Assembly: GCA_037042915.1 (NCBI GenBank)
Contig: CM073196.1
Coordinates: forward strand, 2,728,001-2,792,000
Direction: 5' to 3'
Length of the DNA stretch: 64,000 bases
Source of the DNA: Auricularia sp. M13
Lineage: Eukaryota; Basidiomycota; Agaricomycetes; Auriculariales; Auriculariaceae
How positions within the stretch are numbered: position 1 is the first letter of the stretch; each line of letters begins with the position of its first letter. This document shows positions 1 through 10,597 of this stretch, one piece after another. The notes under the pieces are model-generated. The model saw nothing but the letters and a program-made list of their open reading frames with translations, was not told the DNA's origin and ran no database searches. The position numbers and the translations under genes were made by a program.

Positions 1-1224
1 CATAGGCGTCTGCGTCTCGCCCGTGTACCTCGACGAGCTGGCCCCGCCCGCCATCCGCGGACGCGTCGGCGTGTTCAACCAGCTCGGCGTCGTCATCGGC
101 ATCCTGCTCACCCAGGGCCTCGGGCTGCTCGCCGCTTACAAGGGCCAGTGGCGGCCGGTACTCGTGTTCTCCGCGTTGCTCGGCATTGCGCAGCTGGTTT
201 TAGGTCGTTTCATGCTCGACACGCCCGTATGGCTGCGCTCGGTACGTCGCGAAGGCGAGGCGACCAGCGCAGCCACGCGCATATGGGATAGCAAGGTTTC
301 CAGCCGTACGCACTCATACACCACGTATAATCTCTTCGTTGACATTCTCTCTCAGTGGCCGATGATGACGAGGCCGTCAGCAGGCTGCTCGACGAGGCCG
401 AGACGTCAACTGTGACGCCGAGCAACGCCGCGTCGAGCGGCCAGCAACAACCCGTGAACATTTGGCAAGCGCTCAAGGCGCCCGAGCTGCGCAAGCCGCT
501 GGCCATCGTCGCTTGGACAATGTTTGCGCAGCAAATTTGCGGCATTAACGCAGGTCAGCCTGTCCTCGCGCCAGATGTCGTGGCTGAATCGTGCACACCC
601 CTCAGTTATGTACTACAGCAACATCATCATGGCGCGCGCCCTCCCGCACGCCGTGCAATACATCTCGCTCGGTATTGCCGGAGTGAACGCGGTCACGACG
701 CTCCCGGCCATCTTCCTCATCGAGCGCATGGGCCGGCGCAACTTGCTCATCTTGTCGTCCACGGGCATCCTGATCTCGTTGCTTGTGGTCGGATACGGCA
801 TCGACACAGGCAAGCAGATCATGTCCAGCGTCGGCATCATCACCTTTGTCGCGTACGTCTCTCCCCATGCCATTCCATGGATAGTCACTGACACCCGCGT
901 CTTACCATAGCGCCTTTGCAGTGGGCATGGGCCCTGTGCCGTTCGTTCTCATCCCAGAAGTGTCGCCGTTCCACGGCGTCGCCGCGCTTTCCTCCATAGC
1001 GCTTTCTATCAACTGTGCGCCTTCCCCACGAATTCGTTCATTGCTTGGCTCCGTCACTCATGGCCTCCGCAGGGTTCGTGAACTTCTTCGTCGGCCTACT
1101 CTTCCTGCCGCTCGGCCGCTGGCTGGCAGACAACAACCCGTACAAGGAGGGTCGGATTTTTTACCTTTTCGCGACGATGTTCTTCGTGTCCGTCGTGGCC
1201 TTCCTGCGCGTATATCGGCCGTGA
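1..1224 (+). CDS. MFS sugar transporter, 5' end cut off
   Basis: C-terminal part of a sugar-porter family MFS transporter; the reading frame is already open at base 1, so the start lies outside the window. The first exon carries the family motif PVYLDELAPPAIRG, the counterpart of the PxYLSEIAPxxxRG loop after TM4. The central cytoplasmic loop (around 360-480) is followed by a TM7-like segment ending FAQQICGIN, which is the conserved QQxxGxN sugar-binding stretch. Later come VMYYSN, ERMGRRNL (the conserved GRR loop) and VGMGPVPFVLIPEV before the last two spans. At least four short introns are needed to join these frames. It ends RVYRP-stop. The family moves hexoses across the plasma or vacuolar membrane by facilitation or proton symport; overall it resembles fungal vacuolar hexose transporters of the Vps73 type, but the substrate cannot be read from sequence. 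Confidence 0.85.
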
Positions 1225-1494
1225 AAGCAGGGGCGCGAGCGCAGCACACATGTACGAGTAGGTCTGGGGTAATGAAGCTTTGATTTGGGCAGCGAGCTGC
1301 ATGGGGTAGGTATTGAGTTGTACAAATCGCGGGAACGTGTCGTGAAGAAGAACGAGGAAGCATGGTAGACAAATGGGGCGAATAATCATGTTGACAGTGA
1401 AATGGGACGAATAATCATGTGAGAGGGAGTTATGCGTCTTGTCGGTCGGGAAAGGTGCAACGTGCTCGGCTACTAAAGCACACTGTGCGGGCGA

Positions 1495-2653
1495 TTAGCG
1501 GCGCCGACGGCGTCTGTTGTGCTGGGAGTTTGCAGGATTGGCCTTCTGGGGGCGAGCGCCGCGCACGATGCGAGCCTTGTACTCCGGGGACTGCTCGCGG
1601 ATGAGCTTCAGGATGATCTCGACCTTCGCTTTGGCCGGCAGCTGCAAGGGGTGTCAGGCGACACTGTGGATTGTGTGGGATGCCCATACCGTGTAAAAGT
1701 AGTTACGATCACGCAGCGTTGCCTCGTCCCAACCGTATTTTTCTCCTTGCTTCTCAACCCATGGGTGCGGCTCGGAATCTGCAAGTTTGTATCAGCCTCT
1801 GCGAGGAGGGCTCCCAGGGATTGGACGAACAGCATGTTCCGACGTCTATATCAACATATTGACCCTCGGGCGGGCGTACCTCTGCGGAGACACTGTTAGC
1901 TTCATTTTACGAAGACCAGACGCACATGGAGTTCACGCACCCGAAACTGCCATCACCTGGTCCTCCGTGGCCGTCTCCACCTCGCCCTCGTTGAGAATCC
2001 GAGAGGGTGTTGTGATGGAGCGCGCCCAGGCGAGCTCGGGGCGGTCGATGTCGTCGTCGTGGTTCCACCACGGTTCCGGCATGGGCGGTTCGATGTCGGC
2101 GTCGGACTCGATCCATTCGCCACCCTCGGCGAGGACGGCGGCCTTGACCCACATCCGGATGCGCCACATGCGACGGGCGGGATCCTGGCACTCGAGGATC
2201 TCGGCGACCTCGGCGGTGCGCAGGTCCTCGAACGGCGTCTTGCTCTTCTTGCGCCGCTTGCGCCTGGCGGGCTGGGCGGGCAGAGGCATCTCGTCCCACG
2301 CAGACGGGGGCACGTCGGCCCAGGCGTTGAGGTCGAGCCAGACGGGCGGCTGGTTGATGCGGGCAAGGTTGTCCTGGTGAAGCTGTCGCAGCGTGAGCAG
2401 CCAGCTTGAGCTAGGACGGAACGCACCTGCGACGCCTCGTGCTTCGTGGCGCCTCTGCAGTCAAAGTGGGCCGGGGCCTGGTCGGGCCTGGTGCAGAGCG
2501 TGCAGTACCAGCGGCTCTTGCGCTGTTTCATGCGCTCAAAGTCTGCGCTCGTGAGCAATGGGGGCTGGGAAAGACGGGGGCGCGGGCGGACGTACGTTCA
2601 TGGCGCTCCAGCTGCGCGGGCGAGTAGACGGTGGACTGTGTCTGGCTGGACAT
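1495..2653 (-). CDS. Unrecognised protein with N-terminal C2H2-like zinc finger
   Basis: I do not recognise a named ortholog. Exon 1 encodes MSSQTQSTVYSPAQLERHE and ends at a GTACGT donor. Exon 2 carries WYCTLCTRPDQAPAHF and TKHEASQ, continuing into LHQDN after the next intron, which gives a Cys-x2-Cys...His...His arrangement like U1-type zinc fingers of RNA-associated proteins. Next come WLDLNAWADVPPSAWDEMP, a basic patch (RRKRRKKSK) that could be a nuclear localisation signal, and a tryptophan-rich acidic segment (MPEPWWNHDDDID). The C-terminal exons give PHPWVEKQGEKYGWDEA and end in a run of six arginines before the TAA stop at 1495. About five introns are required. An RNA-binding nuclear or ribosomal role is possible but is inference only. 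The gene runs away from rtcA, with 138 bp between the two start codons. Confidence 0.7.
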
Positions 2654-2791
2654 GGTCGCTGGGGCAGGGACAAAGGGCGGGCCTCCATTTTAAAATTTAT
2701 ATGCTGGCGGGGTGCGCAAAAGAGTCATCGCGGCTGATCCGGATCGCTGATGCACCTTGTTTGGAAACGTGGTTTGGCTGCAGCGAGAACA

Positions 2792-3985
2792 ATGCCCGCG
2801 GAGCCAATACTGCATATAGACGGCAGCACGCTCGAGGGCGGCGGCCAGCTGCTCAGGAACGCCGTGGCGCTCGCAGCGCTCCTGCGCCGGCCCGTGGCGG
2901 TCGACAAGATTCGCGACGGCAGATCGCCTCCGGGCCTCAAGGCGCAGCATACAGCGGGCAAGCCCTCCCGCCCACGCGCCCGCCGTCCGCTGAACCACGC
3001 CCAGGCATCCAGCTCGTCGGGGAGCTCTCGTCCGGCACGCTGACCGGCGCCCAGAAGGGCTCGCGCGCGCTCTCGTTCGTCCCCGGCGCCGTACAGCCAG
3101 GCCAGTACGCCGCAGACCCCGGCACGGCAGGCTCGACCACGCTGCTGCTCCAGGTCGCGCTGCCCTGTCTGCTCTTCCAGCCCGCGCCGTCGACGCTGGC
3201 CCTCAAGGGCGGCACGAACGCCACCCACGCCCCGCAGGTCGACTACGCGCTGCACGTCTTCCTGCCCTTCCTGCGCCGCCACTTTGGCCTCGACGTCGAC
3301 CTCCACATCGTCCGCCGTGGCTACTGGCCCAAGGGCGGCGGCGAGCTGCGTGTCACCGTGCCCGCCTTCGCCGGCCCACTGCCCGCCATCTCAGTGCTCG
3401 ACCGTGGCAAACTCGTCTCCGTCAAAGGCAGAGCCTTCGTCGCCGGCCTCCCCACGCATCTCGCCCAGGAGATGCACTCTGCCGCCCATGAGAAGCTCGT
3501 TGAATCTGGCATCGAGCCTGCCCTCATCGACATTGCTGCTGTGAGAGAAGACTACAAACATGCTTTCGGCTCGGGCTCGGGCATCGTCCTGTGGGCTGAG
3601 ACAGACACCGGTTGCGTCTTCGGAGGGAGCGCACTGGGTGCCAAAGGCAAATCCTTCCCGGACGTTGCGATAGAAGCGGTTGAAGAGCTCGTTCGAAATT
3701 TGAACCAGGGTGGCTGCGTAGATGAGTACCTACAGGACCAGATAATCGTCTTTATGGCTCTTGCTGCAGGCAGATCCAGCGTTGCGTGTGGTCCGCTGAC
3801 ATTGCATACAAAGTATGTCCCTGCTTCCTTTGCTCGCCGCCGCCGCTCATATCTTTTTCAGAACTGCAATATGGGTCGCAGAACAACTGACAAATGCTAA
3901 ATTCGAGATAGAGGAAGCGGATGGGCGAGTCATCGTACACTGCACTGGTATCTCTTTGTCCAGCGCGGGCGAGGCATTAAATTAA
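2792..3985 (+). CDS. rtcA: RNA 3'-terminal phosphate cyclase
   Basis: RtcA-type enzymes use ATP to convert an RNA 3'-phosphate into a 2',3'-cyclic phosphate through a covalent histidine-AMP intermediate. The N-terminus [19 protein letters not shown] is the family hallmark. [35 protein letters not shown] and [16 protein letters not shown] follow in the expected order. LTLHTKTA contains the His corresponding to the nucleotidylated residue (His309 of E. coli RtcA); intron 2 falls inside its codon neighbourhood. The ATG at 2792 puts the conserved motif about ten residues in, as is usual. Intron 1 (2958-3004, 47 nt) has GC-AG ends, while intron 2 is GT-AG. Conservation of the catalytic His and the ATP-site motifs argues for the cyclase rather than the inactive Rcl1 paralog of ribosome biogenesis. 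The gene converges on the CDC50 homolog, with 71 bp between stops. Confidence 0.95.
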
Positions 3986-4056
3986 CAGACTGCCCATACA
4001 AGAGTCGTGATCGTGATGTAAGTACACTATGCCAAAAGGGAATGCAGGGGACACTT

Positions 4057-5436
4057 CTACCGCTTCGCGGGCTGGTTCCATGACAGGAGGGACATGTCGC
4101 CGAGTTTCCTGGCGGCGCGATAAACGCGTGAGCAGACGGCGCGCGCGGAGCAGAGAAAACGTACCTCGGCCGGATGCAGTGGCGCAGCGTGCCCGCAAGC
4201 GCAAGCAGCATGAACAGGCCGGCCGTTGCGATGTACGCCCAGCCCAGGAACGGGTTCTTGCCTCCGATCCAGGCGACGTTCGAGATCACTATGCTCTTCG
4301 TGCCGCCGAACTGTGTGACCGGGAAGTCTGCGCGAGCGAGCGAGGGTGAGTAATGACAAGAATAGATGCCGGACGGCGACGCGGACGCACTCATGCCGAT
4401 GGAGATCTGGTAGTTGCCCTTAGCCATCGGCGTGTCGTCGTTCCGGCCGTAGAGCTTGCTGAAAGTGGGCAGCCCGGCCGTGCGCATCCAATTCTGGAAG
4501 TGCTCGTCCGAGGCGAGGTTGGGGTGACCGTTGTCCGAGTCGTTGTAGGATGGGAACCGCTCGCGCCAGTTGGGCGGCGGGACAACGTCGCTCCACTGAA
4601 ACTTGACATCGTTGGTGTACTTATTCTTCTCCCCGGGCCATGCGATGCCCTTCTCCGAGAAGGTGTACGTCTCGTTCTTGGCGTCGGTGCCGCCGGATGG
4701 GTTGAGCAAAATCGGGTTGCCGATCGTGTCTGCGACAACATGTCAGTCGCAATCAACGGGGAATACACACCTGCGCCTGACCGTTGAAGATGGAGTTGGC
4801 AATGAGGCCGCAGGGGTAGATGGGCTTCCCGCCCTCAGCGCCGAGCGGCTTGCAATCGCTGTTGTCGAGGGAGCTCGCGGACCGCACCTTGCCCAGTAGC
4901 TGGTCCGAGTCCAAGCTGCGCACGTATCTCCGGTGGTTTTGGTAGAAGTTCGTGAGCTTGTAGTAGATGAAGACGGGCTTCGCAATTTCCGCAGGGAGCT
5001 CAAACTGCAGGTTGCACGTCTTGGTCGCGGCGTCGTACGTCCACGTCGGCGCGGCGTGCTGCAACTTCGAGTCGCTGGACTTGAGCTGGTAGTCGGAGTG
5101 CTTGATGGGCGTCGGCGAGCCCGTCGCCTTGTCGCAGTCGGTATAGTCTAGAGTAATCTGCGAGACAGAGTGGCTGGCGAGGAGCAGCACGGCGCCGATG
5201 GGCGCAAATATAATGGCAATGATGAACAGCGTCGGCAGCACCGTGCGCGGCGTCAGGATGGGCTGCCATGCCTTCAGGCGCTGCTGCTTGAAGGCCGTGT
5301 CTGCACTCTCTCGTCAGCGAGCCGACAGCCGGCCACGGCGGGTAGGCTACGCACTGGCTGGCCGCTTCCAGCTGCCCTTATCCTTCTTGACTTCGCCGCT
5401 GTCCCCGTCGCCGCTATTCCGTTTGAATATTGCCAT
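4057..5436 (-). CDS. CDC50: Cdc50/Lem3-family P4-ATPase flippase subunit
   Basis: Non-catalytic beta subunit that chaperones P4-ATPases, the phospholipid flippases of the plasma membrane, Golgi and endosomes. The cytosolic N-terminus (MAIFKRNSG...) leads into FKQQRLKAWQPILTP, the family signature just before TM1 (LPTLFIIAIIFAPIGAVLL). The large lumenal domain has VSQITLDYTDC, FYQNHRRYVRS and YPCGLIANSIFN, with NETYTF and NDSD as likely N-glycosylation sites, then WPGEKNKY and the conserved NWMRTAGLPTFSKLYGR. TM2 (GWAYIATAGLFMLLALAGTL) is followed by a short tail, RPRKLGDMSLLSW, ending at the TAG at 4057. Cysteines expected to form the family's disulfides are present. At least four short introns. 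Length and order match the family and no break is seen. Which P4-ATPase it partners cannot be told from the sequence. Confidence 0.95.
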
Positions 5437-5660
5437 GCTCGCCGGCGGCCGTGACGGAGGAAGGTCAAGTTGTTGTCATCAGTTTGTCCGCTGTTGCTCA
5501 GCTCCTGTGCCAAGACACAGCTATCTTGCAGTATTCTGCTGAGCTCCGAGACCAATCTCGCGCGCGCGTAGAAAACTCGGTCTACAGCAGCTGAGACGTA
5601 TGGCTCTCCTGGATTCGGCGGACTGGGTATTACTGTACAAAAGCCGCGTACTTGCATTCC

Positions 5661-6556
5661 TCAGGCGCTCTTCGCCTGCTTCCAGGCCTCCGTTGCTGCA
5701 GCGCGCTTCTCCGCCGTCTCGAGGCTGCTCAGCGTGATCTTGTCTGGACGCTTGCCGCTCTTTAGGTACTCTGCGATACGCGGGCGACTCAGAATCTTGG
5801 CGTGAATGGCAGCAATCTCGGGATGCTTTTCAGCGAGCGCCCCGGGGAACTGGTTGTCGAAAATCTCGAGCGCTCTGGAGAAGGGAATCAGCACATTTAG
5901 TGTGTCCGCCCATATTCAAAGCCACGCACTCGAATAAAACCGCGGCTGCAGCTGTGAGCGTGGTTCCGTTGTCGACGGGTTCGCCGAGCAGATATTCCAT
6001 CGGGACGTTCTGGAGGAGCTTGCCCAGGCGTTCGAGATATGCATCTGATTTGGCCTCGCGCCGCTTGAGAGCGTCGATGTCCATCCAGTTCTGCTTGCCA
6101 TAAGAATTGGCGCGATCATCACAAGGATGCTAACCTCTGCCCAGTAAAACTCCCAGAAATGGTCGATATGCGCCAAGCAAGCCTAGATTGCATATGCATG
6201 TGAGCAAGCCATGATCTGGGGATGTTGGATATGGTGAGCACCTCTTTGACCGCGGTCACTCTAGCACGTTTTAGGGCATCGACTGGGTTGTGCTCTTTGT
6301 ATGGGCGAAGCACACAGCAAATGTCTTCGACGTATTGGAGCAGCGCGTTTGTCTCTGGCAGCTTGAAGTTGACGCCTCCATCTTCGAGTTCAAGGACAGG
6401 CAGCTGCTCGAATGGATACCCAGCTTTCAGCGTTTTCTTCCACTCCTCATCGTATGGAATTCTCTTGTCCTCGAAGTCAATGCCAGAGTCAACGAGCAAG
6501 ATACGGATCGGTTCAGATCGCGCTCGGATTGGGAAGTAGGTCAGAGTGAGAGGCAT
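5661..6556 (-). CDS. Glutathione S-transferase, sigma-like
   Basis: The N-terminal thioredoxin-fold domain starts MPLTLTYFPIRARSEPIR; Tyr7 sits where the catalytic Tyr of sigma/alpha/pi-type GSTs lies, and the RxRSEPIR context is typical of the sigma group. PFEQLPVLELEDGG provides the cis-Pro that contacts glutathione, and LPETNALLQYVED matches the gamma-glutamyl-binding E(S/T)xAIxxY region. After two or more introns the helical C-terminal domain continues with AHIDHFWEFYWAE, NWMDIDALK and PMEYLLGEPVDNGTTLTAAAAVLFE, then FDNQFPGALAEKHPEIAAIHAKI, and ends WKQAKSA at 5661. The long intron near 6170-6240 was placed by frame and GT/AG only. Role: glutathione conjugation or detoxification in the cytosol; the substrate is unknown. 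Confidence 0.87.
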
Positions 6557-7039
6557 CGATTCCTTCGTGGGGTAGGTTGCAACAGGCCACCACTTTGACA
6601 GCAGACGGATTTTATAGGTCGCAACCAGAACTAAAGACATCATGTGCCTGAAAACCATATTGTGCTTCAATTGTGGCAACAGATGCTGTAAGACAGTATC
6701 GTCGCTAAAAAAACGGGAGCGAATTCCAGGAAATTCGAGTTTGGCTTGGTATCTCACGCGCTCAAGCTTGTAAAAGCCGGGCCTTTCGCCAGGCTTTCAG
6801 ACCGTGCCTGGCACTTTAAAGGCGACCGCCGAGATGGGCTATGCCGTGGATGCATTCCCATGAAAGTTCCTGCTTGCAATGCAGGAAGCTGCAGTATATA
6901 AATTCACAAATCAGTATAATTGTCGAGTTGCAATGAGCTCTTGTAACTATCGCTATTCGGTTTCTTTTGAATGTGTCAATGATTCAGGCGGAGTTTGAGT
7001 CGCGTTCTATCGCGTCTTGATCCGCATCCACCACCACCG
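6557..7039. other. Divergent intergenic region, GST / MCM2
   Basis: No gene seen. It holds a TATA-like stretch at 6895-6902 on the plus strand, a 7-bp inverted repeat (TTCCTGC at 6867-6873, GCAGGAA at 6881-6887), and two TCGCGT motifs at 7000-7005 and 7010-7015 just before the MCM2 start. It must carry the promoters of both flanking genes. Confidence 0.6.
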
Positions 7040-7050
7040 ATGGTACGCGT
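7000..7050 (+). promoter_or_regulatory. MCB-like motifs at the MCM2 start
   Basis: TCGCGT occurs at 7000-7005 and 7010-7015, ten bases apart, about one helical turn. A perfect ACGCGT lies at 7045-7050, inside the first intron just after the start codon. ACGCGT is the MluI cell-cycle box bound by Mbp1/Swi6-type MBF in yeasts, which drives G1/S genes including MCM genes. That it acts here is inference. Confidence 0.45.
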
Positions 7051-10000
7051 TTTGGGCCAATGAGTTGCGCAATGCTAATAGTTTCCCAAGTCTACCAAGC
7101 GTACACGCGACGACCGCCGCCGGCGTGTGGCCAATTTAAGCTCGTCGCCGCTGGGTGGCCCGCGGAACGCATCCCAGAGCTCGCTACCGCCCTCGTCGCC
7201 TCCGCCGACGTTTTCTGACAATGATGATGCTCTGACCGATGATCCCGAGGCCGTCGCAAACATTGAGGACGAAGACGAAGACGGCGAGGACCTTTTTGCT
7301 GATGCTGCTATCGAACGGTACGTTGCCGTCTCATTTTTGCTCGTCGCGCAACATACCGCCCCTCGCCTTTTATGCGTGTCAATAACCTGATTGTTATGAC
7401 GGCGATTTTCTGTGATCCTATCTCCATTTTCTAGAGATATTTGCATATCGCTTTGACTCGTTTGAGTGTGTATCTGACCTTCTATTCACAGTGACTATCG
7501 CGACGACATTGACCCGCGTCTGGACACGTACGACGCCGTGGATATTAACGATGAGGAGGAATTTGAGGCTATGACCGCCGCCGAGCGTCTGGCTGCAGAA
7601 CGCGAAATGACCCGCCGCGACCGAGCCGAACGTGGCGGTCGTCGCGGAGCGCGCGCTGCTCGTCGCCAGCGGGTGCCAGCATTTATGTTGAGCGAGGATG
7701 ATATGGACGAAGACGACCCCGACGGCGGCCTCCTTGCCGGCATGAAGCTCCGCACCAGGCGCCAGTATGACGAGCGAAAGCTGGCCGACGATGCGGAAGG
7801 CATCTTGGATGATGTACGCAATTTAAACCATCTGTCGGTAGATTTGTGGTCCTGGTTTTAATCTGCGCCCAGGAACTCCCCCTTGAAGATCTGGGCGACA
7901 TTAAGTCGGACTCCATCGCGGAGTGGATCGCCACGGACGCCGTCCAGCGTTCCATCAAAAAGCATTTCAAGGACTTCTTGTTGACCTATGTCGACGACAA
8001 TGAGCAATCCGTCTACGGCCCACGCGTCCTGCATCTTGGTGAAAGTACGTCGACCCCACCGATACATATTCCGAATATGGACTAACATTCTATCAGTCAA
8101 TTCGGAGTCGCTCGAGGTATCATATATGCACCTCGCAGATGCCAAGTCGATCCTGGCCTACTTTCTGGCAAATGCCCCGAGCACGATGATCGACCTCTTC
8201 TCCGAGGTCGCACTGGACGTCGTGCTGATGTACTATCCGGAGTACGACAATATTCACGAGGAGGTGCACGTGCGCATTACCGACCTGCCCACGAGCATCA
8301 CGCTGCGCGACCTACGCCGACAGCACCTGAACTCGCTCGTTCGCGTTTCTGGCGTCGTCACGCGCCGTAGTGGCGTGTTCCCGCAACTCAAATATGTCAA
8401 GTTTGACTGCAAGAAGTGTGGGGGCATCCTGGGCCCATTCTACCAGGATACAGGGAGGGAGATTCGCGTCAACTATTGCCCTAACTGCGAGAGTAAAGGG
8501 CCATTCGAGGTTAACTCGGATAATGTGTGTCATTTTCCTACCTGAAATGTTCGTGAATCTGACTGGCACTGCAGACCGTGTACCGAAACTACCAGCGCAT
8601 GACGCTGCAAGAGTCTCCTGGCTCAGTGCCTGCAGGGCGTCTCCCGCGTCACCGCGAGGTCATCCTCCTTTGGGACCTCATTGATTCTGCCAAACCTGGC
8701 GACGAAATCGTGAGCTTCTGCATGCAAGACCACTTCCAAATCGCTAACATCACGTTTAGGAAGTGACAGGTATCTACCTGAACAACTTCGACGCTGCTTT
8801 GAACACCAAGAATGGCTTCCCGGTCTTCAGCACAGTCATCGAGGCGAACCATATCAACAAAAAAGAAGACCTTTTCGCGACGATGCGACTCACTGAGGAG
8901 GACGAGCGGGCTATCCGGGCACTGGCGCGCGACGAGCGCATTGGGAAGCGCATTGTCAAGAGCATCGCTCCCAGCATTTACGGGCACGAGAATATCAAGA
9001 CCGCGCTCGCGCTATCGCTTTTTGGCGGCGTGCCAAAAAATGTCAACAACAAGATGAGCATCCGTGGCGACATCAACGTGCTCCTACTGGGTGATCCCGG
9101 TACGGCCAAGTCACAGTTCCTCAAATACGTGGAAAAGACGGCGCATCGTGCAGTGTTCGCGACGGGCCAAGGCGCGAGCGCTGTGGGTTTGACTGCGAGC
9201 GTTCGCAAAGACCCGGTGACGCGCGAATGGACACTCGAAGGCGGCGCGCTGGTGCTCGCGGACAAGGGCGTGTGCCTCATCGACGAGTTTGATAAGATGA
9301 ACGACCAGGACCGGACGTCAATCCACGAAGCCATGGAGCAGCAAACCATCTCTATCTCCAAGGCAGGCATTGTCACAACGTTGCAGGCGCGCTGCGCCGT
9401 CATCGCCGCGGCCAACCCGATTCGCGGCCGGTACAACCCCACGATCCCCTTTCAGCAGAACGTCGAGCTCACCGAGCCCATTCTATCCCGCTTCGACGTG
9501 TTATGTGTCGTCAAGGACACTGTCGACCCCGTCGCGGACGAACTGCTCGCGCGGTTTGTGGTCAGCAGTCATCTGCGGTCGCATCCCAGCTTCGACCATA
9601 CCAGTGCAGAACACGAGATGGAGGTTCAAACCTCACTTGATGCGGATGTAGGTGTCTCCGTCTTAATCATTCTTTGCTGCTAACTAATGTTCGCAGATCA
9701 TACCGCAAGAAATGTTGCGCAAGTATATCATGTACGCGCGCGACAGGGTGCATCCGAAGTTGCACAACCTCGACACGGAAAAGATCTCGTATTTATTCTC
9801 GGATCTGCGCCGCGAGTCGCTTGCCACGGGCAGCGTGCCGATCACCGTGCGCCATTTAGAAAGCGTTATGCGCATGGCGGAGGCGAGCGCCAAGATGCAT
9901 CTACGCGAGTATGTGCGCGCGGACGACATCGACCTTGCTATATCCGTGGCCATCGGCTCGTTCGTCAGCGCGCAGAAGCTGAGTGTGAAGAAGACGCTGG

Positions 10001-10383
10001 AGCGGGTGTGTACCGCGCGTTTTGGATATTCACATCGCGTTGCTAACCTTGGATCTGCATAGGGATTCCGCAAGTACATGACTTTTGCGCGCGATCACGA
10101 GGAGCTGCTCGCCTTCATCCTCGGCCAGATGGTCAAGGAGAAGGTGCGCGTCTACCAGGCATACCACTACGAGCAGCCGGAGCACGTCACCGTCAAGGTC
10201 TCCGATCTCGACGTCAGAGTACGTATTGACTAGTAGCTGCCTATGCCCTGCTGAATCGCGCGCCAGGCGAAAGAACACGACATCTTCGACACGACGCCGT
10301 TCCTTAAGTCGCGCCTGTTTGCAACGAATGGCTACACGCTCGCGGACGGTATCATCCGGAAGGAGTTCAACAAGTCTCAGTAA
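7040..10383 (+). CDS. MCM2: MCM2, replicative helicase subunit
   Basis: Subunit of the MCM2-7 hexamer, the core of the CMG helicase at replication forks. The ATG (7040-7042) is followed at once by an intron, and coding resumes at 7091 with [12 protein letters not shown]. The acidic N-terminus typical of MCM2 ([24 protein letters not shown]) matches the histone H3-H4 binding region. The zinc finger is CKKCG...CPNC. The AAA+ core has GDPGTAKSQ (Walker A), CLIDEFDKM (Walker B), a sensor-1 region ([12 protein letters not shown]) and SRFD, the arginine finger. The winged-helix C-terminus ends EFNKSQ-stop. About eight introns. No missing key residue and full-length order for the family. ORC/Cdt1-loaded and DDK-phosphorylated in known systems; here the N-terminal tail is acidic and serine-rich as expected. 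Confidence 0.98.
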
Positions 10384-10597
10384 ATACTTTGTTTGTTCCT
10401 TGGTTTTCAGTTTTGTGCTGTCTGCTGTCGCGCTGATCGTGTATTTCTTACTGCCAACAACACGAAGTATTCATTTGTCTGGCAACTCAAGTACGTCGCC
10501 CAAGCCTCCGTCGAGCCATCTCGGGCTTTAACCCAGCATCGAAACCCAATTGTGCTCAAATAGGCAAGAGATATGAACAGTATACATGTATCGAGCA

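Noticed and set aside
2446-2790. N-terminal extension of rtcA upstream of 2792
   Set aside because: The extension runs antisense through the zinc-finger gene, is in a different frame from the conserved ILHIDG start, and has no family likeness.
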